Below are positions 1 to 13,500 of a DNA stretch of 64,000 bases, piece by piece. Both the position numbers and the translations under genes were made by a program. The stretch covers positions 10,196,195-10,260,194 of the forward strand of contig CALNVZ010003426.1 in NCBI GenBank assembly GCA_940671915.1, in the 5' to 3' direction. The DNA comes from Paracentrotus lividus. Lineage: Eukaryota > Echinodermata > Echinoidea > Camarodonta > Echinidae. Numbering within the stretch: the stretch's first letter is position 1; each line of letters begins with the position of its first letter. The notes under the pieces were generated by a model. That model saw only the letters and a program-made list of their open reading frames with translations, did not search any database and was not told where the DNA came from.

Positions 1-792
1 TTTCACAAAGAGTTGAGTAGACTTAAAAATCTCACTTAAATTGTTAGTTTTGTGCATTATATTACGCATCACCTCATTGGATTGACCATGCTCAGGGGAT
101 GTACATTGTACGCCATTGTTGAATCTTTCAATTTAACTGCGCGTTATAAATCAAGATGCGCGTAGATGTTAAAGGGGACCAATACCCAAGGAAATAATCA
201 TTTTTATAAGAAAGAGCACAATCAAAGGAGCAATTTCCAAAAAGTTTCATCAAAATCGGTTATAAAATAAGAAAGTTATGGAAGTTTGAAAAGTCTCGTT
301 TTACCTTCTATGGGGATCCTCAAACTGGCAACATCGGCTTCAAAATGGCCGATTTTATGGACAACTCTCCATTGGTTTTGTACACAAATTTTCAGATTTT
401 CCCAATTTACTTTCAAAATATGTCTTACCTCCTTCTGAGGTCAACATATGTTGTGTGAAATATATTTTCCCATGACATATTTTGAGCTCAGAAGTAAATA
501 AGACGTATTTTGAAAGAAAACGTAGAAAAACTGAAAATTTGTGTACAAAACCAATGGGGAGTTGTCCATAAAATAGGCCATTTTGAAGCTGATGTTGCCA
601 ATTTGAGGATCCCCATAGAAGGTAAAACGAGACTTTTCAAACTTCCATAACTCTCTTATTTTATAACCGATTTTGATGAAACTTTTTTTTTAATTGCTCC
701 TCTCATTATGCTCTTTCCTATGAAAGTGATTATTTCCTTGGGTATTGGTTTCCTTTAAGCACGACCTTAAGTCTACTTAACTCTTTGCGAAA
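1..792. mobile_element. Large foldback (MITE-like) element
   Basis: The two ends match as inverted copies: TTTCACAAAGAGTTGAGTAG at 1 against the reverse complement of 767-792. Long internal arms also pair: about 172-430 against 480-760, including the words GGGGATCCTCAAA and CCAATGGGGAGTTGTCCAT. No ORF of note is present, so it is non-autonomous. The left edge coincides with the window start, so the target duplication cannot be read. Confidence 0.8.
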
Positions 793-1547
793 CATCCCCC
801 AGTGGTACTTGAAATCAATGACCAAGAATTGCTTGATTGGAGTTGAACTGGGAAAGTATGGAATAGATCATATAACCAGGTACTTGCGACCATGCCAATT
901 ACTGTGTTATAATGAATGTATTCATGGTCCTTATAATGGGAACTCAGCACTCTATTTATTTTTATCAAGTAGATCTACAATTTATACTTATACTTTACAG
1001 AAAACCTCATTTGCATTAATTCAAAATCATGCAGAAACAAAACAATAAAACATAATTGCGTAAATATATTTCAAGATCATATTGAAATTGCTTTAAAAAA
1101 TCAATGAAAACTATGATATAGAAGTACTGTCACAACATAAACTATCACAACTTAATTGTTAACAATTTACTGAATGTAACACAGCTGTGTTGTATTTCAA
1201 ACTTGGTAAATGTTCAGCTTGTGCTCCTCTATATGTAGTTAGATTACTGTATTTGCATAAAATCCATGTTTTCATTGCACATAATGGAAAGACATTCAAT
1301 AATAAGCATATTTATACATTACCAACCAAGCTATTTTATTATTTTCCCCCTAAACATTTGAACAGCCTACAGAGAAGAATTGCAAATTTAAATACAAGTT
1401 ATTCTGAGTGCCCCAAGTGAGGACACAGGTTAATCAAATTAAAGGAGAAAATACATGTTGGTATAACACATCTAACATTTCATGCAAAGGTGAGATTATT
1501 GAATTATGCTGGTTTTGATACTGGTGGCAGGATAGTGAAAGAGGGCG
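793..1547. other. 3' flank of the sulfotransferase gene
   Basis: This stretch lies downstream of the SULT4A1-like stop codon on the minus strand and probably holds its 3' UTR. An AATAAA-type signal on the minus strand is possible near 955. No coding similarity is visible on either strand. Confidence 0.4.
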
Positions 1548-4500
1548 CTATATCGTGTAATCGAATTCCAAGTCTGCGTCCTTGAGTTTATCTGGTAAGA
1601 GCTTGTTAATCTTATCGTTCATGTGCACAGTGAAGTAGTACCTCCAAAACCCAACACGGTCCTCTGAAGAAATAAACAAATGAAAAACACTTCAAATAAA
1701 GCAAACAAAAAGGAAAACATGCTAGAAAATGACAGGCTTTGCCTATGTGATATTTCACACACATGTGCAAGACTAAATGGATCAATATCATTTTAATACA
1801 CAAAAGTTAAAATCAATAATTGTACAACAAAACAAATAAAAAAATCCTAATTCGCAACTTACAGGTATTTGTTGCAAAATATGTCATTTTTTCAAGGAGA
1901 CTTTTTTTTCTTGAGTATTAAGGTGGCAGTCTCCTTAATAGGTAGTTTCATGCGTGTACTTCTTCATACAACTTGTTTTATATCAGTATTCCACCTCTTT
2001 TTTTTAATAAGGGGGTTTAAAATATATTTTCATCATATATTATATGTATTATAGCCATTTCTTTTTGTGCGATTACACAAAATGGAAATTTTTCTTCATG
2101 AAAATCTAAAAACTTGAGTTCTAATCATTGGATTTGCATGAAATTTGGTAGAATTGTTTATCTTGAAGAGTACTACAAAATAATGATAGTTTTGATGCAT
2201 ACTACCCCACAGGTGGAGTTCTGTCTTAAAGTCTGTTCTAAATTTCCCCTATCTTGATTATTGTTAAATCCATAATTTTTATACTTCTAATCTGAATACT
2301 CCTAAAAGCCATCATTAATTTGTCACAAAGGAGTCAGAGAATTAAATTAATCCATCAAAACCTCACTACACTCTATGTTGTGAAGTTTTTAGATAATTAG
2401 AAAATTCATATAATGAAAAATAATTTTTTTCAAAATTCTGACTTTGAATGACTATATTTTTCTTATGTCTAAAGATAATATGCCATAGTGCAGATGTGTA
2501 GCCCAACTCATAAGCTTTCCAAAAATGTATAGTTTGTTGGGGTACAGGTACTTAATAAGAAAATTATGCTTGATTATATACCGTGACGTCGTCTTCGCAC
2601 TAGAATAGGGCACCTGCCACCTTAACATAACATTTCTAAGCAGAAACCTAGCTATTTTACACTTCTCTCTCTTGTATTTCTTCACTCACTTCTTAACACA
2701 TATGAAGTAATTTCCGGCCTCTGTGAGGCAGATCCCGCTCCGCCGTCTATTACGTGTAAAATAATGCCCAGAGCTGTAAAGAAATGTCCCTGCATCAAAA
2801 ACAAGCCCCGATTACAACCCATCCCGGGTTGAAATCATATATTTAAATATTTTTCTCTCCATAATATTATTTTGAGGTAATCTGTTGAGTGGAAAATAAG
2901 GCCTTCTCAGCGTTTGTACTGGATGACTATTAGTCAATTTGTATTGAGAGTGCCGAGTTCACCTGAAAATTCGCCCTTCTGAACCAGGTGGTATGCACTT
3001 CATCACCTCAATGCTCTGAATTATGACAGATTAATGGTCCATCCCGGGTGGAAAGTCAGACAATACATACTGCTGAACCAGAAAATATAACCCAAAATTT
3101 GATTGGATGTTGGGAAACCTAAGCCTTTTTGGATCCAATAAAGAGAAGTTTTTTAATCGTCGAGCCCTTCGTCTGTACACTCGACTGCACTCCGTTTGGT
3201 GCGTGAGTGGAAGGACGTATGGATGAGCCAGAGCTAATGTCAGAATATAGGTCATATTACTTGATACGTAAGTGACAAGCAGAGGCATCCGAAGTCTCCA
3301 CGGAAAGAGAGGATTGAAGGGGCAACAATGGTTAATAATGGCTTGCCCCTTCAATGCTTGTTTCCTTAGAGCCTTCCGACGCCCTCTGGTGACAAGATAT
3401 GAAGAGGATGGGGGTCAAGAAAGCAATACCTTTTCTATTGTAGAGCGGTTCATCATCCCAGTAGTTATTGATAGCTTTGATAGCTTTCTCAGCTAGAGGT
3501 TTGTCCAGGAAATTAGCCAACTGAAGCACAGCCGCTGGGAAATCCTGGGAAAGAGAAATGAAATAAGCATTAAAAAAAAAAAAATTAACTCTTTGCTCAA
3601 GCGCCATGTTTATCCTGCTAATCCCCTTGTCCATTTATACAGCCCAACTTCCATTTAGGTTACGTACATGTATGTATTAGGCCCTCTGTATAAACAAACC
3701 TATAACTGTGGAGGCAATTATGAAATGCAGAATCAGCTGACATTCCCCTGTCAACGCAGTAGGACCTCTGTTATAATTGAGGTCTGACATAGTAAGACCA
3801 TGCTTATCTGAGGTGGAGCTAGTGAAGGACAAATGGAAGCAAGTTATATTCAAGTCTGATATTTAACCCTTTAGCACCTAGACACTGCGTGAAAAGTGTC
3901 AGTTTACTCACTAGCGGAAAGAGTTATGCTGTGTTTCAATCAGGTTTTTTCCATACGAATTGCTCTTAAAACATACTTTTATGTGCAGAATCGGGCAGCA
4001 CACATCCAATGGGTAATCCACAACCAGTATGGGCATTTTTCATCACATATCTTGACTATAGCGTGCTTAAGACATGGGTGGTTTAGTGAGTAAGCTGAAG
4101 GGCGGTCTCGGGCGGTTTAGGTGCTAAAGGGTTAATCACGCTCTGCTTCCTTACCTTTTTCACATCTTCATATTTGAGGAATAGAATATTCTCATGATGT
4201 CTGTTCTTCCAGAAGGTGAGGACGTGATCAAAGTAGGAGCCGTATCCCACTAAAAACAGAAATAATACATAATACATACATAATAATCAAATACTCTTCA
4301 ATACAAACTCTGCCACTAAAATGAATTGTTTATAATTCTTGAAACCAGCATATTAAGAATGCACATAATTTTCACTTTTGTTTTCTTTGTATTTGATTCT
4401 GAAACTTGTCTTGTTTTGTATTATTATATCTGCAATGTCTTCAGAAAATGTGGAGACTTTACAAAGCAAGCAGGGGCTTTTATACTGCTCAGTGCTACAT

Positions 4501-7500
4501 ATCAGACGACACAAATTGAAGATGGAAGAAGGGGGATTAAGTGGAAAGATTTTTAACCTTATGATAATTGAATCCTCGAGAGGAGTTAAAGGGAGAGCGA
4601 ACTGACAAACACTCTCATTGACTGTGTGTTATAAATAGCTAGTCTTAAAATGTACCTTGTCAGGTAACTATTAATATTAAAGTGACTAAAATAGCCTTTA
4701 ATTATATTTGAAACAAGTAAACTAAAATGTTTCAAGGGGAAATGCACTTGCTCTGCAACTTGTTAACAATTTTTGGGGGTATGAATATACTGAGTAGTGA
4801 GTTAGTATGTTATCATTCAAGTGGGCCTGTAGGCCTATCATAAGACTACACTGCTCAGGATGTTGCATTATGGGTTAGGAATTAGGGAAAAATTGAGTAG
4901 CTTAGGACTCGAGATGGCTCCTAGTTCGTATTGGCTTTAAAGAGTTTTAAAAGAGTTTATGTAGTCAATGGGATTACTTACGTTTGTTGTTGATGAATCG
5001 ATAGAAGAACTGGTTGAATGTGCCTTTGTAGTGAACCATACGAACAGTTCTGTGGAAGTCATAGAATGAACACATTACATCTTTGGGGTTCCTCGCCATG
5101 TAAATGATCTGTGTATGTGCAGGTGCATGTAGAGAGAGATAGAAATAAAGAAAGGGAGATGATAGAGAGAGAAAAAGAAGATACAATGGCAGAGAGAGAT
5201 AGAGATGGAAGGAATATAGAAACAAAGTGAGTTTAAAAGAAAGAAAAAGAGTGAGTTAGAGAGAGAGAGAGAGAGAGAGAGAAAGAACAAAAGTGAAAAC
5301 AAAAGAGACGTATTCTTTATACAAAGGTACATGTAATGTATGTATAATGCATAACTTTTGATTACACGTAGCAAAAAAGAAAATTTGACCAACCAAAACT
5401 AAGCTTCCTATTAACTGGCCTGAAAACAAAACACCAAAACAAAACGAAAAAGAGAGATATAGGGGTGTCAAAGGAAAGTTGATTCATCAACAACAAAGGT
5501 AAGTAATCCCATTTATAAATAAAGAGAGTGGTCAGCAGGTTAAATTTAACATGAAATCAGCAATTTTTTAATGTACTATGTATGAATACAATAACCCACT
5601 TTTTCTGTTTCATATGCTGACATGTATGTAATAGATTGTCGTACATTGTATTATGTACATGTGGATTTGTATGCAAGACGTATGGAAATGCATGCATTTA
5701 AAATGTAGTTCATGGGTAGACACGCAAGTCATCAATATGCCTCACGTCGCCGTTATATTTGCACGATTAATTCTTCGCGCTGAGCGGCCTCAAAGAATGT
5801 TCACAGGTTCTTGAATTTAATAATAATAAAATAATATTTAGTTTTTATATAGCGCATTTCATCACTATTTGCAATACCAATGCACTTTACATGAAATAAA
5901 TCATACTTATATAAAACGTAAGATAAATGTCTAGAAAACAAAATTAATTATATACAATAAGCATACAAATATTAACACACATATATAAATGAAAAACATT
6001 CTAATCAAATGAACCGCTTTGGAAAACTCTTCCATTGCATAAATAATCAGTCATGAGAGATTGAATGCTCAGTCAAAACGAAATGTTGAAGAGATCTGTC
6101 TTTAGTTCCCTTTCAAATACATCTATGTTTGTCTGAGCACGAAGAGCATCCGGAAGAGAATTCCAAAGGGTTGGTGCGGCACTTTCGAAGGACCTATCAC
6201 CGAAAGTTTTCGTTCTACTCCTATTAACAATAACAACTAACAGGTTATGGGAAGCAGATTTGAGCAATCTGGTAGGTTGATAGGGGGCTACCAACGCAGA
6301 CAGGTAAGTAGGGGCAAGACCATGTACAGCCTTGAATGTGAGCAGGATTATTTTGTACTGAATGCGCGAATGAGCGCTGAAGTTTAGTAAGCACGCAATT
6401 GAATGCACCCAATATATGCATAAAAAAGCATGCTCATATATTCCCACGTTTTTAAATCTGCGCCTGCCGATCTTCGCGCGAAATCCATGAAATTTAATGT
6501 TCCGCGAATATTTCCACGATTACAGTATACAATACATTGTATGCAGGCTCTACATGCACGAACAGATGGCCTTATCAATCACTGATGATCTCACAAATTG
6601 TGTTCCAACCTATAATTCATCACAAATATGTAAAGTATACATACATGTATATCTACGTGTATGGTATGGCCTCGAGGGATTTCTATCATGGTCAAAAATC
6701 TATAGGGGGGGAGGGGGTATTTTTTATCTTTGAAAAGGTACATTAAAGGGAAATTTTCAACCTTTGTTACAAATTGATCACTATGTCAACAGGAGTCTTG
6801 TATGCTATCTTCATAAGATGTCAACTCATTTTCAATTTGACCCTGAGGCTAGTTAAACCATCAGTAAATTACAAATAGCACAAAGGTATTAGAAATAAAT
6901 TACATGCAAATAGCATTACGATTATAAGCAGGTTTCATAGCATAGGATATCAATGACTAAACTTTCCTTCTAACTTGATATTTAACTTTGTTATGTAAAT
7001 GAGTAAAGTAAAATCCTTTGATATCATTGGAAAACTTGGAATACATTATTTTGTTTCTGAAAACAAAAACATGTGTCATCTGACTAATATTGACCAGTGG
7101 TTTTTTTAGCCAGTGACTCACATATTATTTACATCATCAAATTTCATCATATCCCATCAATTCAATTTGGCACAATTGTGATACTACTATCTTTATAAGA
7201 TATAAACTCATTATTAAGATACTTGTATAAAAAATTGAAAAGTAGGTACTTGTAAGTTCACAAATATTGGAAATATTTTGATTTCTCGTATTTTCCTTCA
7301 AAATCCCTGTGTTATGTTCCCTCTCTCTCTCTCTCTCTTTCACTCTTCTCGTGCTTCATTATCAGACTTTCGTAATCATGTTCATATTCTGGATAGATTC
7401 CACTTTTAAATCCTCTTCTCTGCACTCAATTAAATGTATCAACCTGTCCATCCTACATGATTCCTATTCATGCACATTATTTGAGGTATTCAGTTTAACT

Positions 7501-10500
7501 TTCATTCACACAGATCTTACATGCAAAGTATTAGATAAAATAAATACTTTCAATACTTTGAATGACCTTTGACCCTACTTTGGAAAGTTTTTTTTTACAC
7601 ACCTGGTGGCAGAAATTGGAACATGAAAGATGTTCAAATAAAGATTAAAATTATAATTCAAATTGAAATTCAATTTAATTTGGGATTTCACATAACTTTT
7701 TGAATAACCTTTGACACTACCTTGCATTGTTTGTCCTGCACGCCCTGTGGTAGAAGTTGGAATGGCAGATGTGATTTGATGTAACGTGGCGATGGCAGAC
7801 TCTTAATGGTTTCCAATCCAGGACTTGGCCCTTCTAGAAATGGGATCGCATCCTCAACTGTCTCCAAGCTGATGCTGGTTTCCTGGAGGTTGCCACCTTG
7901 GAGCAGAAGATATATGAGATCTTGAACCCATACACCTGAAAATAGAAGAGAACCAAAACATAAATGGGATCGCGTCCTCCACTGTCTCCAAGCTGATGCT
8001 GGTTTCCTGGAGGTTGCCACCTTGGAGGAGAAGATATATCAGATCTTGAACCCATACACCTGAAAATAGAAGAGAACAAAAAACATAAATGGGATCGCAT
8101 CCTCAACTGTCTCCAAGCTGATGCTGGTTCTGGAGGTTGCCACCTTGGAGCAGAAGATATATGAGATCTTGAACCCTACACCTGAAAATAGAAGATAACC
8201 AAAACATAAATGGGATCGCATCCTCAACTGTCTCCAAGCTGATGCTGGTTTCCTGGAGGTTGCCACCTTGGAGCAGAAGATATATGAGATCTTGAACCCA
8301 TACACCTGAAAATAGAAGAAACCAAAACATAAATGGGATCGCATCCTCAACTGTCTCCAAGCTGATGCTGGTTTCCTGGAGGTTGCACCTTGAGCAGAGA
8401 TATATGAGATCTTGAACCCATACACCTGAAAATAGAAGAGAACCAAGACATAAATGGGATTGCATCCTCAACTGTCTCCAAGCTGATGCTGGTTTCCTGG
8501 AGGTTGCCACCTTGGAGGAGAAGATATAACAGATCTTGAACCCACACACCTGAAAATAGAAGAGAACCAAAACATAAATGGGATCGCATCCTCAACCGTT
8601 TTCAGGCTGATACTCGTTTCTTGGAGGTTGCCACCTTCAGATCTTGAAACCATACACATGAAAATAAAAGAGAACAAAAGAATAAATGGGATAATGATAA
8701 TTATTACCTGTACTGTATGAGGCGTTTTGGAGGCAAGATATAAGCGCGTATTTTGTCTGCCTAATTAATTTGGATTAAAAAAAATTACGTCACAATGGCT
8801 CAGTTGTACGGCAACAGGCCGTAATATCTGTACACCCCTCCTCCGCGATTCCCTAATAGGGATTGCATCTGTGCAATTTAAGAGGAGCAAACATAATAAA
8901 AGTACATATCATTGTCTAAAAAAAAAGACAAGTAGATATATAATGTAAGGGTGGTATCTCACTCCGCAACAGAATAGAAAATACAAATAGTACTACAACA
9001 TACATTAATTGAATGAATTTTTGAAGGCCATTTGTAACATTTTAATTACAATGTTATGTACATGTACATGTAGGAGGGGATGGTTGCATATATACCTTTC
9101 TGTGAATATATCTAGTACACTCTCAGTATGTCACAATGTCAAACAAAAATGTTTACAGAAATGAAAATTAATTACTGAACATGTTCATTTCATTCATATA
9201 GGAACTACATGTATTTTTCAATGCACAATGTATACATTGTACATGTACATGTACATGTAGGATAGAGGGTTCCATAAAATTAATTAGTGATTTATGTACT
9301 TGTAATGTACATTAGAGCTAAGCCCATATGACAGATAGCAAGTTTAAGTTTTAAACATGAACTGCACTGATGCAGACATACATGTGAATTGGATATCTAG
9401 TGCTTGCATTCCAGTATTTTTTTTTTTTTTTTTTTGTACAGTTTTGTGTGAACATCTGAGTGTTAAATTTTAATCAAGACTAAAACTGTGGAAGGATAGG
9501 ATTACATTTCCCTGTTCTATTACATTTCCTTTCCCATGGGAAATGATGGTTCATGGGGCATAACGTCTGTCTCTCAGATGAACCCAGTCAGGAAATTGAT
9601 TTCAGCTATACTAGAGAATGTAATATGCATCTCGAGAGCAAGGAGAAGCAAGATATAATAGTTTGGGGTGTTATATGGTGTGAATGTGTGTGAGAGAGAG
9701 ATATTAAAGGAGAAAGAGACAGAAAAAGAGAAAGAGGTATAACTTTAGAGAGACAGGCATAGAGAGAGAGAGAGAGAGAGACAGAAGGGGGAGAAAATAG
9801 AGTGGAAGTGACAGACGATGAGAGATGTAGGCATGTGTATTGCATATTGTACGGTACAGTACATGTACATTATAGATCATAGACAAATATTTTGGGCGTG
9901 AACTCAATTTTAGAAGTGGACAAACTGGAGATTGAATTTAAGCCAATGCAACAGGGAGATATAAGGGAGAGTGAGAGGTTAAGACATAATGTATGCACAT
10001 GGAGAAAGGAAAGGGGGAGAGATATAGAGTGAGAGATAGAGATAGAGAGAGAATTAGATGTATTATTGCACTGATGAGATGATTACAGACCATGGAGCCT
10101 ATAGACGAATTTGGTTTGGGTGATGTTTTGTCTTGTGGCGGCCATGGCTGGGGGGCTTCCAATGTACTACGCATGCTCCATGTGTGCGTATGAATGCGTA
10201 ACAAATGAAAATGTACATACGCGCATACATACGTGCACATGGTGCATGCGTAGTACATTGGAAGCCCCCCGGCTATGGCCGCCATGAAGTTACATTGCTC
10301 TGAAGTTGGATGGATCTATAGACAGTGGGTCATCGGAGACCCTAGGATACAGTCACAATATCCTACATGTACATTGTTAGATTGCATTTTGCTGTATATG
10401 CCGTAACACTAACCCCCTTAGACACCGTGTCACAATGACCGTGGTCACGATGTTTATAGCCCCCGTGGTATTTTGGCCCTGCAGACTATTTAGGATTGCA

Positions 10501-13500
10501 CTGATCAACAGGTCATGTATTAGAAATTTTAGCAGGGGAAATATTTCAATCCTGAATTAAAAATCCAGGGATTAAGAAAGATGGGTCAGGGGAATGAGAG
10601 CTAGAAAAGAGGGTGGGACAAAGGAGAGGCAGGGAGAAGGAGAGAGGAGGAGAAGAGGAGGAGGGAGGAGGAGGAGGGAGGAAAAGGAGAGAGGAGGATG
10701 AGATCAATTAATTAAGAGACACCTATGGAATGAGTCTGAGAGAAAGAAAGAAGAGAAAAGGAGGAACTTAATAAGGTACTTAAAAGGGAGAGCGAACTTA
10801 CTGTATAAGCCAATATTTTCGCGTCCAGATATTTTCGCGATTTTGGACTAGTTTGGGAAATTCGCGAGAGCGAAATTTCGCGATTTTGGTAATGATTTCA
10901 TTCATTGCTATAAATAGCCTTGTACTGAAGTGGAAATTTTCGCAAAGACCAACTCGCGAAATTCGCGAAAATAAAGTCACCGTGAAAATAACCACTTATA
11001 CAGTACATACCAATACTCTCATTGACTGTGTGTTATAAATAACTAGTCTTAAAATATACCTTAATAGACAATTATTGCTAATAAAGTGTATGAATTAGGC
11101 TACAATTTAATTTTTATAAGGAAACTTAAATATTATGATGGGAAAATACATGTACTTGGTTTGCTACACATAGAAACAGGATTATTGTGGTATGAACGTA
11201 TTGAAGAGTGAATTTAGCGTGTCATCATCAAAGCGTGTCTATATTCAGAGTGTTGAATTATGGGTTAAGAATCAGGGCAGATTCAAGGAATTGGGGACTT
11301 TAGGTGGTGCTATAAAGAGCTGTTGGTTCGAATTGGCTTTAAAAGGAGGACAAATATGGACAAATAGGTAAAGGAAGGACCATGATGGATTACTGCTCAG
11401 TAGCACTCCGGTACATGGTTAAGTGCATAGAATTTATTAAGTGATTGATAATCATTTAGCTCGACTCCCAAACATGCTACATTCCCGACAACCATTACAG
11501 TCATGTATACTACATCACAGCTGAATTGCTAGAAGGCTGAATATTAATCACGTTTATAAATAGCATGCATTGAGAATGCTACCATGGATAGATGTCAAGG
11601 CTTGGGGTAATTCAAGTATGTGACATTTTTTTTGCTGTCTGTCTAGTAGAGAATGGGATGTATCAATATTATAACCCACTGTCTCATGGATTTTACTCGA
11701 ATCAATTCTACTTTCCACTAGCACCATACACGTCTCTTACATCTAATCTAGGCATGTACAATTAAAAAATGCTCTAACCCTCTTTATTTTTTATTTTTTT
11801 TCTCTCTCTCTTCCCTTTATTTCTTCCTCAATAAATCATTAAAACCCGTTTTTCTCTTCCTTCCCTATTGTATTTTGGAATTTATAATTGTTTTATTGTT
11901 CATTTTTTTTTTACATGTACATCAGCTTTATTTTCGTTGTGTTAGCAGTTATTTTTCAGCTTAGAAAAGGCACTTTAACGTCTTTTATTATTTTTTCATA
12001 GATTTATGTATCTAAACTGATAGATACCCAATATTGCTTATTATTATCCATACAGAGGGTTTTGAGAAGCCAAATACAAGTGTTATTTTGTTGATGCACT
12101 TCATAAACTTGACCTACTTTACAAGTTCGTTGAACTCGCCCAATATCGTGGCCTCACTGCACTGCCCAATATCGAAAATATTGGGCAGCAAGTGGGGGAA
12201 TCCCAATATGAAAGTGAGATAACCAGAGAGATTATATTTTTGTATTGTTTTTTGGGGGAAGACCAAATAATTTTTTAAGGATTGGGGACGTTTTTTTTTG
12301 TGGGGGGGGGGGGCAAATATTTTTTTGGAGGGGGGGGGGCAATTTTTTTTGGGGGGGGCCAATTTTTTTTTTTTTTTTTTTTTTGGGGGGGGCCGAATTT
12401 TTATCTTTTTTTCTCCAGAATCAAGCAAAATTAGGGGCTCTTTTTTTTTTTTTGGGGGGGGGCAATTTTTTTGGGGGCCAATTTTTTTGTTTTTTTGTGG
12501 GGGGGTATTTTTTTGAGGGGCCCAATTTTTTCCAGAAAATCAACAAAAACAAAAAAAAGTGGGGCAATTTTTTTTTTTTTTTGGGGGGGGGGGTGCCATT
12601 TTTTTTTTTTTTTTTAATTTTCAGAATTGCAAATATAGAATCGTAATCCAAAAAAAAATGTGGGGTGGGGGTTTTGAATCTTAAATGATAAAGAAATATT
12701 ATGATTAAAAAATGGGGGGGGGGGCTATTCGTAAAATCCTCTGTATAGATAATAATGATAATATTAGATGTCCTATTTTCGGTCAATACAAGGATATATT
12801 GAACTCGATTTTCAAAAAATTGGACTCGTCTTCGACTCGTCCAATATTTGTGCAAAGCTCGTCAATATTCCTTGTATCAACCTCAAGGCCATCCAATATT
12901 CTATAATTAATCTGAAATATGATAGTGCTATTATAATCTTAATTTATTTTGTATCATTTTTCATTCCACCTGTTGTTTTTTTTTTTTTTTTTATTATTCC
13001 TACATGTATATTATACCGCCTTTTTAAAAAACTTTTTCGTTTCTTTCTCTTTCACTTCGCATTATATACTGTTTCTTATTATCCTTATTTTTGATACTCT
13101 CCATCTCTCTGTCTTATATTTTACATGCTTTGCCATTTCATTTATTTTTCTCGCTCCCCTTTCTATCTCCTTCTAATTCCTTGCAAAAGACAGATCAATA
13201 CCCACCCCCATCTCTCTCGCTCTCTCTCTCTCTTCTTTCCTTCTCTCTCTCCTCTCTCTCACTTTCTCCCTCAATTATCAGAAACTTGAAATACAAGCAT
13301 ACAAAATATGAATGTAAATGACCAGCAATAAGCAGGCTACATTGTAATATTTCTTGGTGAACTTTGTTTAACTATAAAGCTCAATCTCTGAACCCATTAA
13401 TGCAGCAATAAATTATGTATAGATGTCTACATAGTACATGTTTTAACATCAAAATTCCTATCAAGATTAGAATATTAAAACACTGTAAGAAGTTTTATAG

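Noticed and set aside
5075..5471. Minus-strand frames overlapping the 127-bp exon
   Set aside because: Outside the exon they translate GA microsatellite. Only 5108-4982 is supported by splice sites and family similarity.
8039..8570. Overlapping minus-strand frames of 135-155 codons
   Set aside because: They read through the exon 2 tandem units with frame changes between them. They are products of the repeat, not separate genes.
7838..8690. CRISPR-like array because of regular about 120-bp repeats
   Set aside because: Units are contiguous, without unique spacers, and derive from exon 2 of the surrounding eukaryotic gene.
12245..12855. Frames of 100-144 codons in the G/T tract on both strands
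   Set aside because: Low-complexity Gly/Phe or Pro/Lys translations of homopolymer runs.
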